A stretch of 64,000 nucleotides of DNA from an uncultured Ruminococcus sp. (GTDB taxonomy: Bacteria > Bacillota > Clostridia > Oscillospirales > Ruminococcaceae): positions 1 through 64,000 of the forward strand of contig NZ_CAMYUE010000007.1 of assembly GCF_947301925.1 (NCBI RefSeq). Direction: 5' to 3'. Below, piece after piece: positions 34,238 through 44,233 of the stretch. Both the position numbers and the translations under genes were made by a program. Positions within the stretch are counted from its first letter, which is position 1; each line of letters starts with the position of its first letter. The notes under the pieces are model-generated. The model was not told the DNA's origin, ran no database searches, and saw nothing but the letters and a program-made list of their open reading frames with translations.

Positions 34238-34933
34238 TTACTTTGAGTAATCCCTTGCGCCGAAGAGCCCCGTGCCTATGCGCACCAGGTTCGAGCCGTA
34301 CTTAACGGCTTCGGCGTAGTCATGGGTCATGCCCATGGAAAGGGTATCCATACCCTTGTATACGGAGGCTATGCTGTCGTAGAGCTCCTTCATCTGTCCG
34401 AGGAAGATATCGCTGTCCGACGGGGGCGGTATGGTCATGAGACCTCTCACACGCACTCCCTCAAGCTCCGAAAGCTCATCGATAAGCTGTTTCAGTTCCG
34501 TCGGAGCAACTCCGCTCTTGGAGTCCTCTCCCCCTATATTCACCTCGCAGAGGATATCCATTACCCTGCCGTTCTTCACGGCCAGGCGGCTTATCTCCTG
34601 TCCCAGCTTAATACTGTCAACGGACTGTATCATGCTTACCGCATTTATAATGTATTTCACCTTGTTGGTCTGCAAATGTCCTATGAACTGGACCTCTGCC
34701 GACCTGTCGTATGCTTCTGCCTTTGAGAGGTATTCCTGCACCCTGTTCTCGCCGAGAAGGTCTATGCCCAGCTCTATGGCATGGTTCACCGCCTCGGGAG
34801 CAACGGTCTTTGTGACCGCCATTATGCGGAGCTTATCGTCGGGGCTGCGGTACTTTGCCATAGCCTCGGTACATCTCTCTCTTATTATGCGCAGATTCTC
34901 GTCGATATAAGCGAGATCGTTACTGCTCATCAT
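34238..34933 (-). CDS. yggS: YggS-family PLP homeostasis protein
   Basis: 231 aa alanine-racemase-fold protein binding pyridoxal phosphate: IMAVTKTVAPEAVNHAIELG holds the PLP Lys, then LLGENRVQEYL, QFIGHLQTNKVKYI, and GMTHDYAEAVKYGSNLVRIG at the phosphate-binding end. It controls free PLP pools. Its start overlaps the end of the HlyD-like gene by 14 bp, and it is the ylmE of the division cluster. Confidence 0.93.
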   Translation of the reverse strand: MMSSNDLAYIDENLRIIRERCTEAMAKYRSPDDKLRIMAVTKTVAPEAVNHAIELGIDLLGENRVQEYLSKAEAYDRSAEVQFIGHLQTNKVKYIINAVSMIQSVDSIKLGQEISRLAVKNGRVMDILCEVNIGGEDSKSGVAPTELKQLIDELSELEGVRVRGLMTIPPPSDSDIFLGQMKELYDSIASVYKGMDTLSMGMTHDYAEAVKYGSNLVRIGTGLFGARDYSK

Positions 34934-36182
34934 CCTTATCGACCCCCTCGATCATTATATCGTCGTAGAGCTCAAGAAAATCGGTATCGTCAGTGATCTT
35001 TGAGAGCACATAATCGCTTCCCTCGTATATAACGTCTATCTTCTTGAAGAGCACCTGCTCACCCTCGCGGATATACACGCCCTTCCATGTGGAGGTCTTT
35101 GTCTGCTCATTTCCCTGATCGTCGGTGACGGTCTCGGTGACGTCCTTGAAGCGTATGGCTTCACGGGGCACCCTGAGCCCTGTATATTCGCCCTTGATAA
35201 GTTCTACTCTCTCTGTTCTGTGCTGCACCAGCTCATAATTGAACTTGTCGCAGAAGATTATCATGACGCTCTTGTCGGCTCTCTCGTCGCGGATATCGGT
35301 TATCTCGGCGGGATAGGACTCGGCGGACGAGTCGAATCTCAGGCTTATGCTGTCACCGATGGCGTACTCCTTGCGGGAGTTGTCCACCACTACAGCGAGA
35401 TACCAGCCGTAGCCGTCGATGAGCTTGCCCACCACGTTGGGAGCGGTAGACTTCTTGTCGGTTATGCTCTCTATCATGGATGAGGTTATCTGATCCAGAC
35501 CTGCTGTGGTCAGCTTGTCCTCATAGCCGTCGCAGTAGCTGGCGAAATACGCCGAACGGGGCGAGGTTATGAGCTCCTTTGATACCACCGACCTTGCCTC
35601 CAGCTTGGCTATCTCGGCCTCGATATCTGATATCTTCTGGCCGAAGCCCTGGACCTCATTGGTCATGATCTGATATGTACTCAGCTGTACGAGAAGATCG
35701 TCCTTGACGGTCTCGAGGCCTTCGAGATCGCCTGTATCCCTGCAATAGATAAGGCTGCGATAGCTTGTATCTATATTCTCGGACAGACTTGCGGGCTGTG
35801 CCGATTCAAGGGTACCGGGATTCTGTATCTTCTTCAGTATATTCAGCTCCTTTTCCAGCTTAGCCTTTTCGCGCTTGATACTGAGCTGCTCGTCGTCGGG
35901 GTAGGCCTCTGCGATAACCGTATCGCTTCCCACCTTGCCGCCGTCGGCCACATTATAGCTCAGCACGCCGTTGCCGCTGTAGAGGATCATCTCCTCGTCC
36001 CTGATGAACACGCCCTTGTACTCCTTGGAGGACACGGCGGAGGCTGTCAGGGCGGAAACGGTATCGCTTTCCCTGTTGCGGAAGTTATAGACTATGCTGA
36101 TAAAGATTATCAGAAGCAGCACCAGGACGACGTTTCTCAGCGTCTTGACCATGAAGCTGCCTTCCGATCCTGTTAAGCGCAT
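34920..36182 (-). CDS. HlyD-like membrane-anchored adaptor protein
   Basis: 420 aa (an ATG at 36152 is an alternative start). One N-terminal transmembrane segment (LRNVVLVLLLIIFISIVYNF), then a biotinyl-lipoyl-like half (VLSYNVADGGKVGSDTVIAE), a coiled coil (about 105-205) and a second beta-rich half (VVDNSRKEYAIGDSISLRFD). This is the membrane-fusion/HlyD plan, but no exporter gene is adjacent. It occupies the slot between hfq and yggS, where clostridial division clusters often carry such a protein; a cell-envelope or division role is inferred. Confidence 0.75.
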   Translation of the reverse strand: MRLTGSEGSFMVKTLRNVVLVLLLIIFISIVYNFRNRESDTVSALTASAVSSKEYKGVFIRDEEMILYSGNGVLSYNVADGGKVGSDTVIAEAYPDDEQLSIKREKAKLEKELNILKKIQNPGTLESAQPASLSENIDTSYRSLIYCRDTGDLEGLETVKDDLLVQLSTYQIMTNEVQGFGQKISDIEAEIAKLEARSVVSKELITSPRSAYFASYCDGYEDKLTTAGLDQITSSMIESITDKKSTAPNVVGKLIDGYGWYLAVVVDNSRKEYAIGDSISLRFDSSAESYPAEITDIRDERADKSVMIIFCDKFNYELVQHRTERVELIKGEYTGLRVPREAIRFKDVTETVTDDQGNEQTKTSTWKGVYIREGEQVLFKKIDVIYEGSDYVLSKITDDTDFLELYDDIMIEGVDKDDEQ

Positions 36183-36193
36183 TCAGATCACCC

Positions 36194-36433
36194 TTAGTCG
36201 TTTTTCTCGGAAGCGTCGAGGATAGAAACTGCTCTCGCAGGTATGATCGTGGATATAGCGTGCTTGTAGACCAGCTGCTGCTTGCCGTCGCAGTCAAAGA
36301 TAGCAACGTAGCTGTCGAAGCCTCTTACCATTCCCTTGAACTGAAAGCCGTTGGTAAGGATGATAGTTACCATGATCTTGTCTTTTCTGCACTGATTGAG
36401 GAACACGTCCTGCAGATTGATTGTTTTGTTCAT
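36194..36433 (-). CDS. hfq: RNA chaperone Hfq
   Basis: 79 aa from ATG 36433, GGAG at 7-nt spacing. Sm1 motif [20 protein letters not shown], then [20 protein letters not shown], and Sm2 [11 protein letters not shown]. The hexamer matches small RNAs to mRNAs. It lies downstream of miaA as in many bacteria. Confidence 0.96.
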   Translation of the reverse strand: MNKTINLQDVFLNQCRKDKIMVTIILTNGFQFKGMVRGFDSYVAIFDCDGKQQLVYKHAISTIIPARAVSILDASEKND

Positions 36434-36528
36434 ACACATTCTCCTTTGTTTATTTGTTTGCGTGAAGGGTTCTGTGGGTAAAATGTTTTGTCAAAAATAC
36501 CGCATAGAAATACACACAGTACATTATA

Positions 36529-37482
36529 TCACATTTCAAAGTGTTTGGCTATAGTTTTTTTGCATTTTTCTAATATTTCATTCTTTTTATTAAATCCGTC
36601 AACCATTATCCATTGGATACGGCTGTTCCGCCTGAACCATGTGAGCTGTCTCTTGGCGTATCTCCGTGTTTCCTGCTTGATGATGCCTATACAGTCCTCA
36701 AGCTCCGCTTTCCCCTCAAAATATGGGATAAGCTCCTTGTAGCCTATGGCGTTGGCAGCGGTCTTCATGCCGCTCTCCTGCCACAGCTGACGTGCTTCTT
36801 CGACAAGGCCTGCCTTCACCATCTCGTCAACGCGGAGGTCTATGCGGTCGTAGAGCTTCTGCCTGTCCTCGAAATTAAGGCCGATTATCAGCGAATCATA
36901 GGGACTTTCCACCGTTCTGCTCTCGCGTTTCAGGTCACTGAAGCGCCTGCCCGTAACGTGACAGACCTCCAGTGCGCGGACCACACGCACCAGATTATTG
37001 GGGTGTATGCCCTCTGCTGCCTCGGGATCCAGCTCCGCAAGACGGGTGTGGAGGGCTTCGCTGCCCTTCTCCTTCGCAAAGTCGTACAGCTCCCGACGGT
37101 AGGCCTCGTCACTGCCCCCCTCGGAGAACTTCACATTCTCAAGGAGAGAGTCGATGTAAAGTCCCGTGCCGCCTACGATTATGGGCAGCTTCCCGCGTGA
37201 GAGTATCTCCCGTATCTTCTCATTTGCAAGGCTGACATAGTCCGCGGCGCTGAAGCTCACGTCCCTGTCAAGGAAGTCCATGAGATGGTGCGGTATTCCC
37301 TGTTTTTCCTCCTCCGAGGGCTTTGCCGAGGCTATGTCCATGCCCTTGTATATCTGCATGGAATCGGCGGAGATAACTTCTCCGCCGTATATCTTCGCAA
37401 GCTCAACGCCCAGCCATGTCTTGCCCGACGCCGTCGGACCCACCACAGCCAGCACAAAGGGCTTGTTATTCTTTTCCTTCAT
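36529..37482 (-). CDS. miaA: tRNA dimethylallyltransferase
   Basis: 317 aa. P-loop GPTASGKTWLGVELA, then GGEVISADSMQIYKGMDIAS, PHHLMDFLDRDVSFSAADYV and VGGTGLYIDSLL are family-specific. It adds the dimethylallyl group to A37 of tRNAs reading UNN codons; MiaB (encoded 8 kb upstream in the same block) then thiomethylates it. The start overlaps the upstream gene by 17 bp. Confidence 0.96.
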   Translation of the reverse strand: MKEKNNKPFVLAVVGPTASGKTWLGVELAKIYGGEVISADSMQIYKGMDIASAKPSEEEKQGIPHHLMDFLDRDVSFSAADYVSLANEKIREILSRGKLPIIVGGTGLYIDSLLENVKFSEGGSDEAYRRELYDFAKEKGSEALHTRLAELDPEAAEGIHPNNLVRVVRALEVCHVTGRRFSDLKRESRTVESPYDSLIIGLNFEDRQKLYDRIDLRVDEMVKAGLVEEARQLWQESGMKTAANAIGYKELIPYFEGKAELEDCIGIIKQETRRYAKRQLTWFRRNSRIQWIMVDGFNKKNEILEKCKKTIAKHFEM

Positions 37483-38167
37483 TTTCGATTTCTCCAGACT
37501 GTATTCTCCTGATCGAATCTGCCGACTGCTTCTTCCGTAAGATTCTTTTCACCAGCTTTATCACAGCAATGACGGCCAGAAGTATTCCGCCCAGTGGTAT
37601 CAGTATCAGCAGATAAAAGGGCGGTCCCATATCCACATCGCAGGTCAGATTGCTGCCGTCCGCTTTTATCGTGTACGCAGCTTTGCCAAAGGGTACGCTT
37701 TTTACTCTGACCTCGTTGGTGATCCCGAGTATATTTCCGTCCTTGTCGCAGTAGGCTACCTTTATATGGCGGTAATGGTCAAATATATTCTCATCGCCTG
37801 TTTCCAGTCCAAGCTCCATATGCTTGTTTTGGGAATCAGGCGACAGGTCGTACTCTTCCAGTATAGCGGTGGAATGCTTCAGAAGCAGACTTGCATAGCC
37901 GCCCTCATTGTATTTGGCAAGCTCGCAGTTACCGTCCAGTCCGAGTAAATGCCCGTTAAATCCATGAACATATCCGCCCTCGCCCTCATACCTGTTCCAG
38001 TTTTCTTTTACCAGTATATCCGCAAAGGCAGTGCCCTCGGGGACTTCGCCGAAGCTTATTTCCAGGTGAGATGTATCAGTATCCCATGCCAATGCGTTTA
38101 TACCGCCGAAAATGCACATAAATAACGAAAAATATACTGCAATGAATGCTTTTGCCGCTCGTTTCAT
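37466..38167 (-). CDS. Membrane-anchored extracytoplasmic protein, unknown function
   Basis: 233 aa. Signal peptide (FIAVYFSLFMCIFGGINALA), an acidic beta-rich extracytoplasmic domain (residues about 28-185) with WNRYEGEGGYVHGFNGHLLG, one C-terminal transmembrane segment (FYLLILIPLGGILLAVIAVI) and a short basic cytosolic tail. No family recognised. AGGAG site before the ATG; 10 bp after mutL and overlapping miaA, so part of the same operon. Confidence 0.75.
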   Translation of the reverse strand: MKRAAKAFIAVYFSLFMCIFGGINALAWDTDTSHLEISFGEVPEGTAFADILVKENWNRYEGEGGYVHGFNGHLLGLDGNCELAKYNEGGYASLLLKHSTAILEEYDLSPDSQNKHMELGLETGDENIFDHYRHIKVAYCDKDGNILGITNEVRVKSVPFGKAAYTIKADGSNLTCDVDMGPPFYLLILIPLGGILLAVIAVIKLVKRILRKKQSADSIRRIQSGEIENEGKE

Positions 38168-38176
38168 AGTGTCTCC

Positions 38177-40207
38177 TTACGTTCTTTTGAACTGATGGGA
38201 TATATTGCTCTTGGTCATGGTGAACATAACAGGTCTGCCGTGAGGACAGTGGCGTATCCTCTCGTCGAAGTAGACCTGCTCCGCAAGGGATTGCAGCTCC
38301 GCTATGTCGTTCTTGTCGTTGCCCTTTATGGCCGATTTGCAGGCAACTGTGTGGAGCATATCGTCCAGCATATGAGACTGGGGATCATGGCTGTACATAC
38401 GGAGATTGTTGGCTATCTCCGAGATTATGTCCTCCATGTCAAGCTCCATTATGAAGGTGGGAACTGCCGTTGCCACAACGCAGGGCTTCTCCGAGAAGTC
38501 AAAGGCAAAGCCCAAGTCGGCAAGGAGCTCCTGATTTGCTTCAAGGGCGCTTATCTCGTCCCCTGTAAGCAGCACGCGAACTCCCGTAAGGAGCTGCTGG
38601 CTGTACTGTCGGCAGTTGCGGCTTTTCAGCCGCTCGAATATTATCCTCTCATGGGCGGCGTGCTTGTCTATCATTATCATGGTGTCGTCGTCCACCTCGG
38701 CGATGACATAGAGCCCGAAGGCCTCGCCGATCACGCGAATCTTCGGCTTTTCCGTCCATACGGACTCCGCGGCAGGCTCGGGCTCCGCAGGCTTCTGCAC
38801 GGGCGCTGCGGTGAACGCCTGCTGTGTGATATAGCTGAAGCCCTCCACAGGCTTCGGCGGCTCGGTCTCCTGTACTACAGGTTCGGGAGCTTTTACGGGC
38901 TCTGGAGCAGTCTCCGTCACGGGAGCTGTCTCCGCTTCTCTTTCATATACGGGAGCCGCAGTCTGTACGGGCTCATCATAGGCGGGACTTGCGGTGATAT
39001 CCACAGTTGCGGGAGCTTCGCCGATCACCGGCTTCGGAGCTGTGAACGCAGCCTGCGGAGGTTCATGCGCAGCCACGGGAGCCTCCGCAAGCTTCCGCTC
39101 CGCCTCCTCTATCTTGTCAACGGGAGTGAACAGGAATTCCTGCTGCTTCAGCTCCTCCTGCTCCGGAGCAGCCTTCGTCCAGTCCGCATGGGGCTTCAGC
39201 TCGAATTCGTATATGAGACCGTCCTTCATCATGGCGTTCTTCACCGCGAAATAAATTGCGTCGGAAACGGATTTCTCGTTGGTGAAGCGCACCTCCGCCT
39301 TGGTGGGGTGGATATTCACGTCCATGGCGCTGGGAGCCAGGTCTATGAGAAGCACGCAGGCAGGGAACTTCCCCGTCATTATCATGTTGGTGTAGGCGTT
39401 TTCCAGAGCTGCCGAGCAAAGCCTTGAACGGACATATCTGCCGTTCACGAAGAAGTTCTGGAAGGCGCGGTTGTTCCTGGAGTACAGCGGCTTTATGACG
39501 TAGCCGCTTACCTTTACTCCCTCGTATTCGTAGTCCACGGGTATGAGGTCGCGGGCAAAGTCACGTCCGTACACCGCATACACAGCCGAGAAAAGCTCTC
39601 CGTCGCCGCTGGAATTGAACTCCGTGCGGTTGTCGCGGATAAAGCGGAAGGCTATATCGGGGTGGGACATGGTTATCTTCTGGAGAATGCTGCTCACCGC
39701 ATTTCCCTCCGTCACGTCCTTCTTCATGAACTTGCGGCGTGCAGGCACGTTGAAGAACAGGTCGCGGATGATCACGGTGGTGCCGTCGGGGCAGCCGCTC
39801 TCCTCATGTGACTTCTCCACGCTGCCCTCTATGGTGTACATTGTGCCGAAAAGCTCCTGGCGCTGCTTGGTCATTATCTCCACACGGGCAACTGCCGCCA
39901 CAGAGGCAAGAGCTTCTCCGCGGAAGCCCAGGGTGAGGATATTGTCCAGATCCTCCTTGGCGCTTATCTTGCTGGTGGCATGGCGCAGAAAGGCCTTGGG
40001 AACGTCGCCGAAGGACATTCCGCAGCCGTCGTCCGTGACGCGCATATATGTGGCGCCGCCGTTCTTTATCTCCACGGTGATGTGTTTAGCGCCCGAGTCG
40101 ATGGAATTCTCCACCAGCTCCTTAATGACCGACGAGGGGCGTTCTATGACCTCGCCTGCGGCTATGAGCTCTGATATTTCCTTGCTGAGGACATTGATAG
40201 GGGGCAT
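38177..40207 (-). CDS. mutL: DNA mismatch repair protein MutL
   Basis: 676 aa. GHKL ATPase N-domain: IAAGEVIERPSSVIKELVEN, DDGCGM, TLGFRGEALASVAAVA. A long Pro/Glu/Thr/Val-rich linker (about 350-480) precedes the C-domain, which retains the endonuclease motif DKHAAHERIIFE (a DQHA variant), ACKSAIK and CPHGRP. It should therefore be a nicking MutL as in bacteria without MutH. Separated from mutS by one small gene. Confidence 0.96.
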   Translation of the reverse strand: MPPINVLSKEISELIAAGEVIERPSSVIKELVENSIDSGAKHITVEIKNGGATYMRVTDDGCGMSFGDVPKAFLRHATSKISAKEDLDNILTLGFRGEALASVAAVARVEIMTKQRQELFGTMYTIEGSVEKSHEESGCPDGTTVIIRDLFFNVPARRKFMKKDVTEGNAVSSILQKITMSHPDIAFRFIRDNRTEFNSSGDGELFSAVYAVYGRDFARDLIPVDYEYEGVKVSGYVIKPLYSRNNRAFQNFFVNGRYVRSRLCSAALENAYTNMIMTGKFPACVLLIDLAPSAMDVNIHPTKAEVRFTNEKSVSDAIYFAVKNAMMKDGLIYEFELKPHADWTKAAPEQEELKQQEFLFTPVDKIEEAERKLAEAPVAAHEPPQAAFTAPKPVIGEAPATVDITASPAYDEPVQTAAPVYEREAETAPVTETAPEPVKAPEPVVQETEPPKPVEGFSYITQQAFTAAPVQKPAEPEPAAESVWTEKPKIRVIGEAFGLYVIAEVDDDTMIMIDKHAAHERIIFERLKSRNCRQYSQQLLTGVRVLLTGDEISALEANQELLADLGFAFDFSEKPCVVATAVPTFIMELDMEDIISEIANNLRMYSHDPQSHMLDDMLHTVACKSAIKGNDKNDIAELQSLAEQVYFDERIRHCPHGRPVMFTMTKSNISHQFKRT

Positions 40208-40235
40208 TGCTTTCTTCCTTTCCTGTCAGCGCAGC

Positions 40236-40856
40236 TCAGACCAGCTTCACCCATTGGGGAGTGAGTATAACTCCGCCGTATTCGATATGCTCGGCGGTGA
40301 ATTTTGCTGTGTCCATGCGTCCGAACTGCTTTTCCGATACGATGGCGAATGGACAGGCAGAGGGCAGAGCTCCGTCCTTTATCTCCTGCTCCGTCACCAT
40401 TTCCCCGCAGAGCTCCAGCTCCGTCTGGACAGTCCTTGCCTTGGGAAGTATCCACAGCTTCCCCGCAATGGACTTCAGCTTCTCCACGGCCTCCTTTTTG
40501 TAGGTATGGTCCTCGATATGGACGTCCTCCTGGGGTATCAGAAGGGTGAAGCTGTACTCGTTGTCCGCGGGATAGTTATTGCTTATGAAGCAGCGTATCT
40601 CGGGGAATTCATCACAGCCGAATATCATCTGCTTGTAGTCGTTCTCGCTGCTCTCGCTGTCGCCGAGGACGAAATCCGCCTCCAGCTTCTTCTGGTTCCA
40701 CTCCATTATCTCCTCGAGGCTGTCGTTCGCGGCGCTGTATGCGCCCTTCCTGAACTCCAGCCCCGCGTGCCTGATATAAGCGGTAAGCTCCTTCATATTG
40801 TCATAATCCAGCTCATAGCGGCTGAATTCCATTATGATCGAAAAGTATGCGGGCAT
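40236..40856 (-). CDS. Unknown protein between mutS and mutL
   Basis: 206 aa from ATG 40856 (GAGGTG, 6-nt spacing; the upstream GTG at 40865 is part of that site). Soluble and acidic, alternating strands and helices (YFSIIMEFSRYELDYDNMKE, WNQKKLEADFVLGDS, VAILTPQW-like end). No family I recognise. It lies 28 bp upstream of mutL on the same strand, but nothing ties it to repair beyond position. Confidence 0.7.
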   Translation of the reverse strand: MPAYFSIIMEFSRYELDYDNMKELTAYIRHAGLEFRKGAYSAANDSLEEIMEWNQKKLEADFVLGDSESSENDYKQMIFGCDEFPEIRCFISNNYPADNEYSFTLLIPQEDVHIEDHTYKKEAVEKLKSIAGKLWILPKARTVQTELELCGEMVTEQEIKDGALPSACPFAIVSEKQFGRMDTAKFTAEHIEYGGVILTPQWVKLV

Positions 40857-40948
40857 TTTGTTCACCTCAGTATATTAATTCATAATGCATGATTATTTAT
40901 TTGCGGGCGGATAATATCCTTCCTTTCTTGGCTTCGGGGCGCCGTTCC

Positions 40949-43567
40949 CTACTGAATTGCTTTCAGCATATCCTTCAGCAGCTCGCGGCACTCGCTGTCG
41001 CTGAGCTCGTCCACATTGGTCTTTTCCAGCATTTCCAGAGCCGCCTCACGCCCGAGACTGCCGAAGCTTATCTGCCCCGACTCCTCGCGGACTGCCGCAG
41101 GTCTCTCCGCAGCGTGCTGGCGCTCCATTTCCTCCAGCAGCTCCTTAGCCCTTGCCACTACCTTTGAGGGCAGACCTGCCAGCTTGGCAACGTCCACGCC
41201 GTAGCTCTCGTCAACGCCGCCGCGGACTATCTTTCGCAGGAAGCGTATGGTGCCGCCGTGCTTGTTTACGGCTATGCTGTAGTTCTTCACGCCCTCCAGC
41301 TCGTTCTCAAGGCCGATTAGCTCGTGATAATGCGTGGCAAAGAGGGTCTTGCAGCCCAGCTTCCTGGAATTGCATATGTACTCTGCCACCGCACGGGCTA
41401 TGCTGACGCCGTCAAAGGTGGAGGTTCCCCTTCCCACCTCGTCCAGTATGACAAGGCTGTCCTTTGTGGCATTTTTCAGTATGTCGGAGACCTCGCTCAT
41501 CTCCACCATAAAGGTGGACTGGCCTGCGGTCAGGTCGTCCGAGGCTCCCACACGGGTAAATATCTTGTCAACAACGGATATCTTTGCGGAATCCGCGGGC
41601 ACGAAGCTGCCGATCTGTGCCATGAGGACTATGAGCGCCGCCTGACGCATATATGTGGATTTACCCGACATATTCGGTCCTGTGATTATGGACATACGGT
41701 CGGCGCGGTTGTCGATATACAGATCGTTCGGCACGAACATCTCGTCTGTGAGCATGAGCTCCACAACCGGGTGTCGGCCTGCCTTGATGTCTATGGCTCC
41801 GTCAATGGATATATCCGGCTTGACATACTGATTGCGCAGAGCTACCTCCGCAAAGGAGCACAGCACATCCACCGATGCAACTGCCGAGGCCGTTTTCTGT
41901 ACGGCTTCAAGCTTTGTGGCAAGGAAATCGCGCACCTCAGCGAATATATCCGCTTCAAGGCTGAGAGCCTTGTCCTTTGCGCCAAGTATGGCGTTCTCGG
42001 CGTTTTTCAGCTCCTCGGTGATGAAGCGCTCGGCGTTGGCAAGGGTCTGCTTTCTTATCCAGCCCTCGGGTATAAGATCGTAGTATGAACGTGTCACCTC
42101 AAGATAGTAGCCGAACACGCGGTTGAAGCCTATCTTCAGGTTCTTGATGCCAGTGGCTTCCTTCTCGCGCTGCTCTATCCCGTCAATGATGCTCCTGCCG
42201 TTGTTCATGATATGGCGGAGCTCGTCCAGCTCCTTATTGAAGCCCTCCTTGATGACGCCGCCGTCCTTTACGGATATGGGAGGCTCGTCCATGATGGCGT
42301 TCTCAACAAGGTTCACCAGCTCGTCAAGAGTGGATATCTCGTCGTTGTACCTTGTAAGCAGCTTTGAATCCGTCAGCTTTGCAAGCTCCTGTTTTATGAG
42401 AGGGAGCTGCTGCGCCGTTGCGGAAAGTGACTTCAGGTCGCGGGGATTTGCGCTCTTGTACATGACCTTGGTCATAAGACGCTCAAGGTCGTATACCCTG
42501 TCCAGAAGGTCGGTGAGGTCTGCAAGCACCACGCTCTTGCGGTAGAGAGACTCCACCGCGTCAAGACGCTCGATTATCCTTGCGGGACTTTTCAGGGGCT
42601 GCTCTATCCAGTTTCTCAGAAGTCTGCGTCCCATTGAGGTCTTTGTGGAGTCCAACACCCACAACAGAGAGCCCTTTTTCTCCTTGCTGCGGAGAGTCTC
42701 CGTAAGCTCAAGGTTGCGCCTTGCGTTGAGGTCGAGCCCCATGAAGGCGTCTCCGTTGAGCAGCTTTATTGAAGTAAACCTCGATACCGAGGTCTTCTGT
42801 GTATCGTTGATATAGTCGAAAAGGCCGCATACCGCTCCGCAGTCGGCGCCGTCCTCGCTGATGCCCAGCTCTTTTACTGACTTCACGCCGAATACTCCTG
42901 CCACAACGTCCCTGCGCTCGGAGGGTGTGAAGCAGATGGTATCACGGAGAGTCACCGCGCAGGAAAGGCGTACCTTCACGAACTCCGCGGCGTTTTTAAG
43001 GGACAGGAAGCTCTGGGGAAAGATTATCTCCGCAGGCTGACAGCGTGACAGCTCGTTTATAACGCCTGCCTCAAGATCCTTGCCTTCGAAAAGGCTCAGT
43101 GCTGCCTCGCCCGTTGAAAGATCGGCGGAGGCCACTCCGCAGGTCCTGTTCTCCTCGTCGTAGCATATGCTGCATATATAGTTGTTGCTGCCGTCGTCAA
43201 GCATACTGCTCTCTGTCAGCGTACCGGGCGTTACCACACGGATAACATCACGTACAACTATGCCCTTGGTCTCGGCAGGATCGGTGAGCTGCTCGCAGAC
43301 AGCAACCTTGAAGCCCATGTCTATAAGCCTCTTTATATACATATCCGCCGCATGATAGGGCACTCCGCACATGGGAGCCCTCTCCTCCAGTCCGCAGTCC
43401 CTGCCTGTAAGTGTCAGCTCCAACGCCTTTGAGACCACTACTGCGTCATCGAAGAACATCTCGTAAAAATCACCGAGACGGAAGAACAGCACACAGTCGG
43501 TATACTTGTCCTTGACCTCGAAGTACTGCTGCATCATGGGGGATATCTTACTTCTGTCGATTTCCAT
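40949..43567 (-). CDS. mutS: DNA mismatch repair protein MutS
   Basis: 872 aa. Mismatch-binding F-x-E motif in RLGDFYEMFFDDA (N-terminal), connector, clamp and lever domains, Walker A GPNMSGKSTYMRQAALIVLM, Walker B LVILDEVGRGTSTFDGVSIA and the C-terminal HTH region. A GGAG site precedes the ATG. It recognises mispairs and recruits MutL, encoded downstream. Confidence 0.97.
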   Translation of the reverse strand: MEIDRSKISPMMQQYFEVKDKYTDCVLFFRLGDFYEMFFDDAVVVSKALELTLTGRDCGLEERAPMCGVPYHAADMYIKRLIDMGFKVAVCEQLTDPAETKGIVVRDVIRVVTPGTLTESSMLDDGSNNYICSICYDEENRTCGVASADLSTGEAALSLFEGKDLEAGVINELSRCQPAEIIFPQSFLSLKNAAEFVKVRLSCAVTLRDTICFTPSERRDVVAGVFGVKSVKELGISEDGADCGAVCGLFDYINDTQKTSVSRFTSIKLLNGDAFMGLDLNARRNLELTETLRSKEKKGSLLWVLDSTKTSMGRRLLRNWIEQPLKSPARIIERLDAVESLYRKSVVLADLTDLLDRVYDLERLMTKVMYKSANPRDLKSLSATAQQLPLIKQELAKLTDSKLLTRYNDEISTLDELVNLVENAIMDEPPISVKDGGVIKEGFNKELDELRHIMNNGRSIIDGIEQREKEATGIKNLKIGFNRVFGYYLEVTRSYYDLIPEGWIRKQTLANAERFITEELKNAENAILGAKDKALSLEADIFAEVRDFLATKLEAVQKTASAVASVDVLCSFAEVALRNQYVKPDISIDGAIDIKAGRHPVVELMLTDEMFVPNDLYIDNRADRMSIITGPNMSGKSTYMRQAALIVLMAQIGSFVPADSAKISVVDKIFTRVGASDDLTAGQSTFMVEMSEVSDILKNATKDSLVILDEVGRGTSTFDGVSIARAVAEYICNSRKLGCKTLFATHYHELIGLENELEGVKNYSIAVNKHGGTIRFLRKIVRGGVDESYGVDVAKLAGLPSKVVARAKELLEEMERQHAAERPAAVREESGQISFGSLGREAALEMLEKTNVDELSDSECRELLKDMLKAIQ

Positions 43568-43610
43568 TGGCTTTGCTCCTTTATCTCAAATACATATATC
43601 TGCTGTCAGG

Positions 43611-44228
43611 TCACAGCAGCTTCGGCAGTATGATCAAAAGTGTCACCACTACCAGACAGCCCAGAACGACCACAGCAACAAGGGTCCCTTGCTTCTTCTG
43701 GAGCTCATCAACGTTGACACTGCTATCGTCGTTTATGGCAATGCCGCGGTACTGCGCCCACTGCACCAGTTCCAGACAACCGTCCCAGCTCTTGCCCACG
43801 GAGGCTATTTTCTTGCCTTCCGACATTATGAGAAGGCAGTTCAGCGAGCCCTTTTTAAGCTCGCTTATCTCACTGTGATGATATGGCCTGCCCTTTATGG
43901 TTATATAGTCGCCCTCCACGACGGCTACGGACTTCTTCTCCATATTTGAAGCAGCTATCAGGCTGATTATGCCTGTCACAATGGCTATGATCGCCAGCAC
44001 AATACCCGCCATGCGCATATGAAATGATGAGCGTATTATACCGCGCAGCATCATTGGCACCGCACATACCATCATAAGATATGCCGACTGCCTTGTCTGT
44101 TTCACATCGTCCGCCGAATGCTTTACTGCAAAGGAATATGGCGGCTCTCCCGCATAGCAGCCGTTTATCACACTGTTTACCCGAACTATTCTCTCAAAGA
44201 TCTTTTTGCTGTTGTCGTTGATATCCAT
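43611..44228 (-). CDS. Membrane protein, unknown function
   Basis: About 205 aa from ATG 44228, 6 bp after the RicA-like gene; the longer ORF to 44321 overlaps that gene and is unlikely. Two transmembrane segments in the middle (YLMMVCAVPMMLRGIIRSSF; GIVLAIIAIVTGIISLIAAS) and one at the C-terminus (GTLVAVVVLGCLVVVTLLII); the intervening part (VVEGDYITIKGRPYHHSEIS) resembles a PH-like fold. Not recognised. Confidence 0.65.
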   Translation of the reverse strand: MDINDNSKKIFERIVRVNSVINGCYAGEPPYSFAVKHSADDVKQTRQSAYLMMVCAVPMMLRGIIRSSFHMRMAGIVLAIIAIVTGIISLIAASNMEKKSVAVVEGDYITIKGRPYHHSEISELKKGSLNCLLIMSEGKKIASVGKSWDGCLELVQWAQYRGIAINDDSSVNVDELQKKQGTLVAVVVLGCLVVVTLLIILPKLL

Positions 44229-44233
44229 ATCCG

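Noticed and set aside
38195..39427. 410-codon plus-strand open frame opposite mutL
   Set aside because: Lies wholly antisense to a clear MutL with all motifs; the translation is low-complexity Leu/Gly/Arg-rich and no ribosome site fits. A codon-bias shadow.
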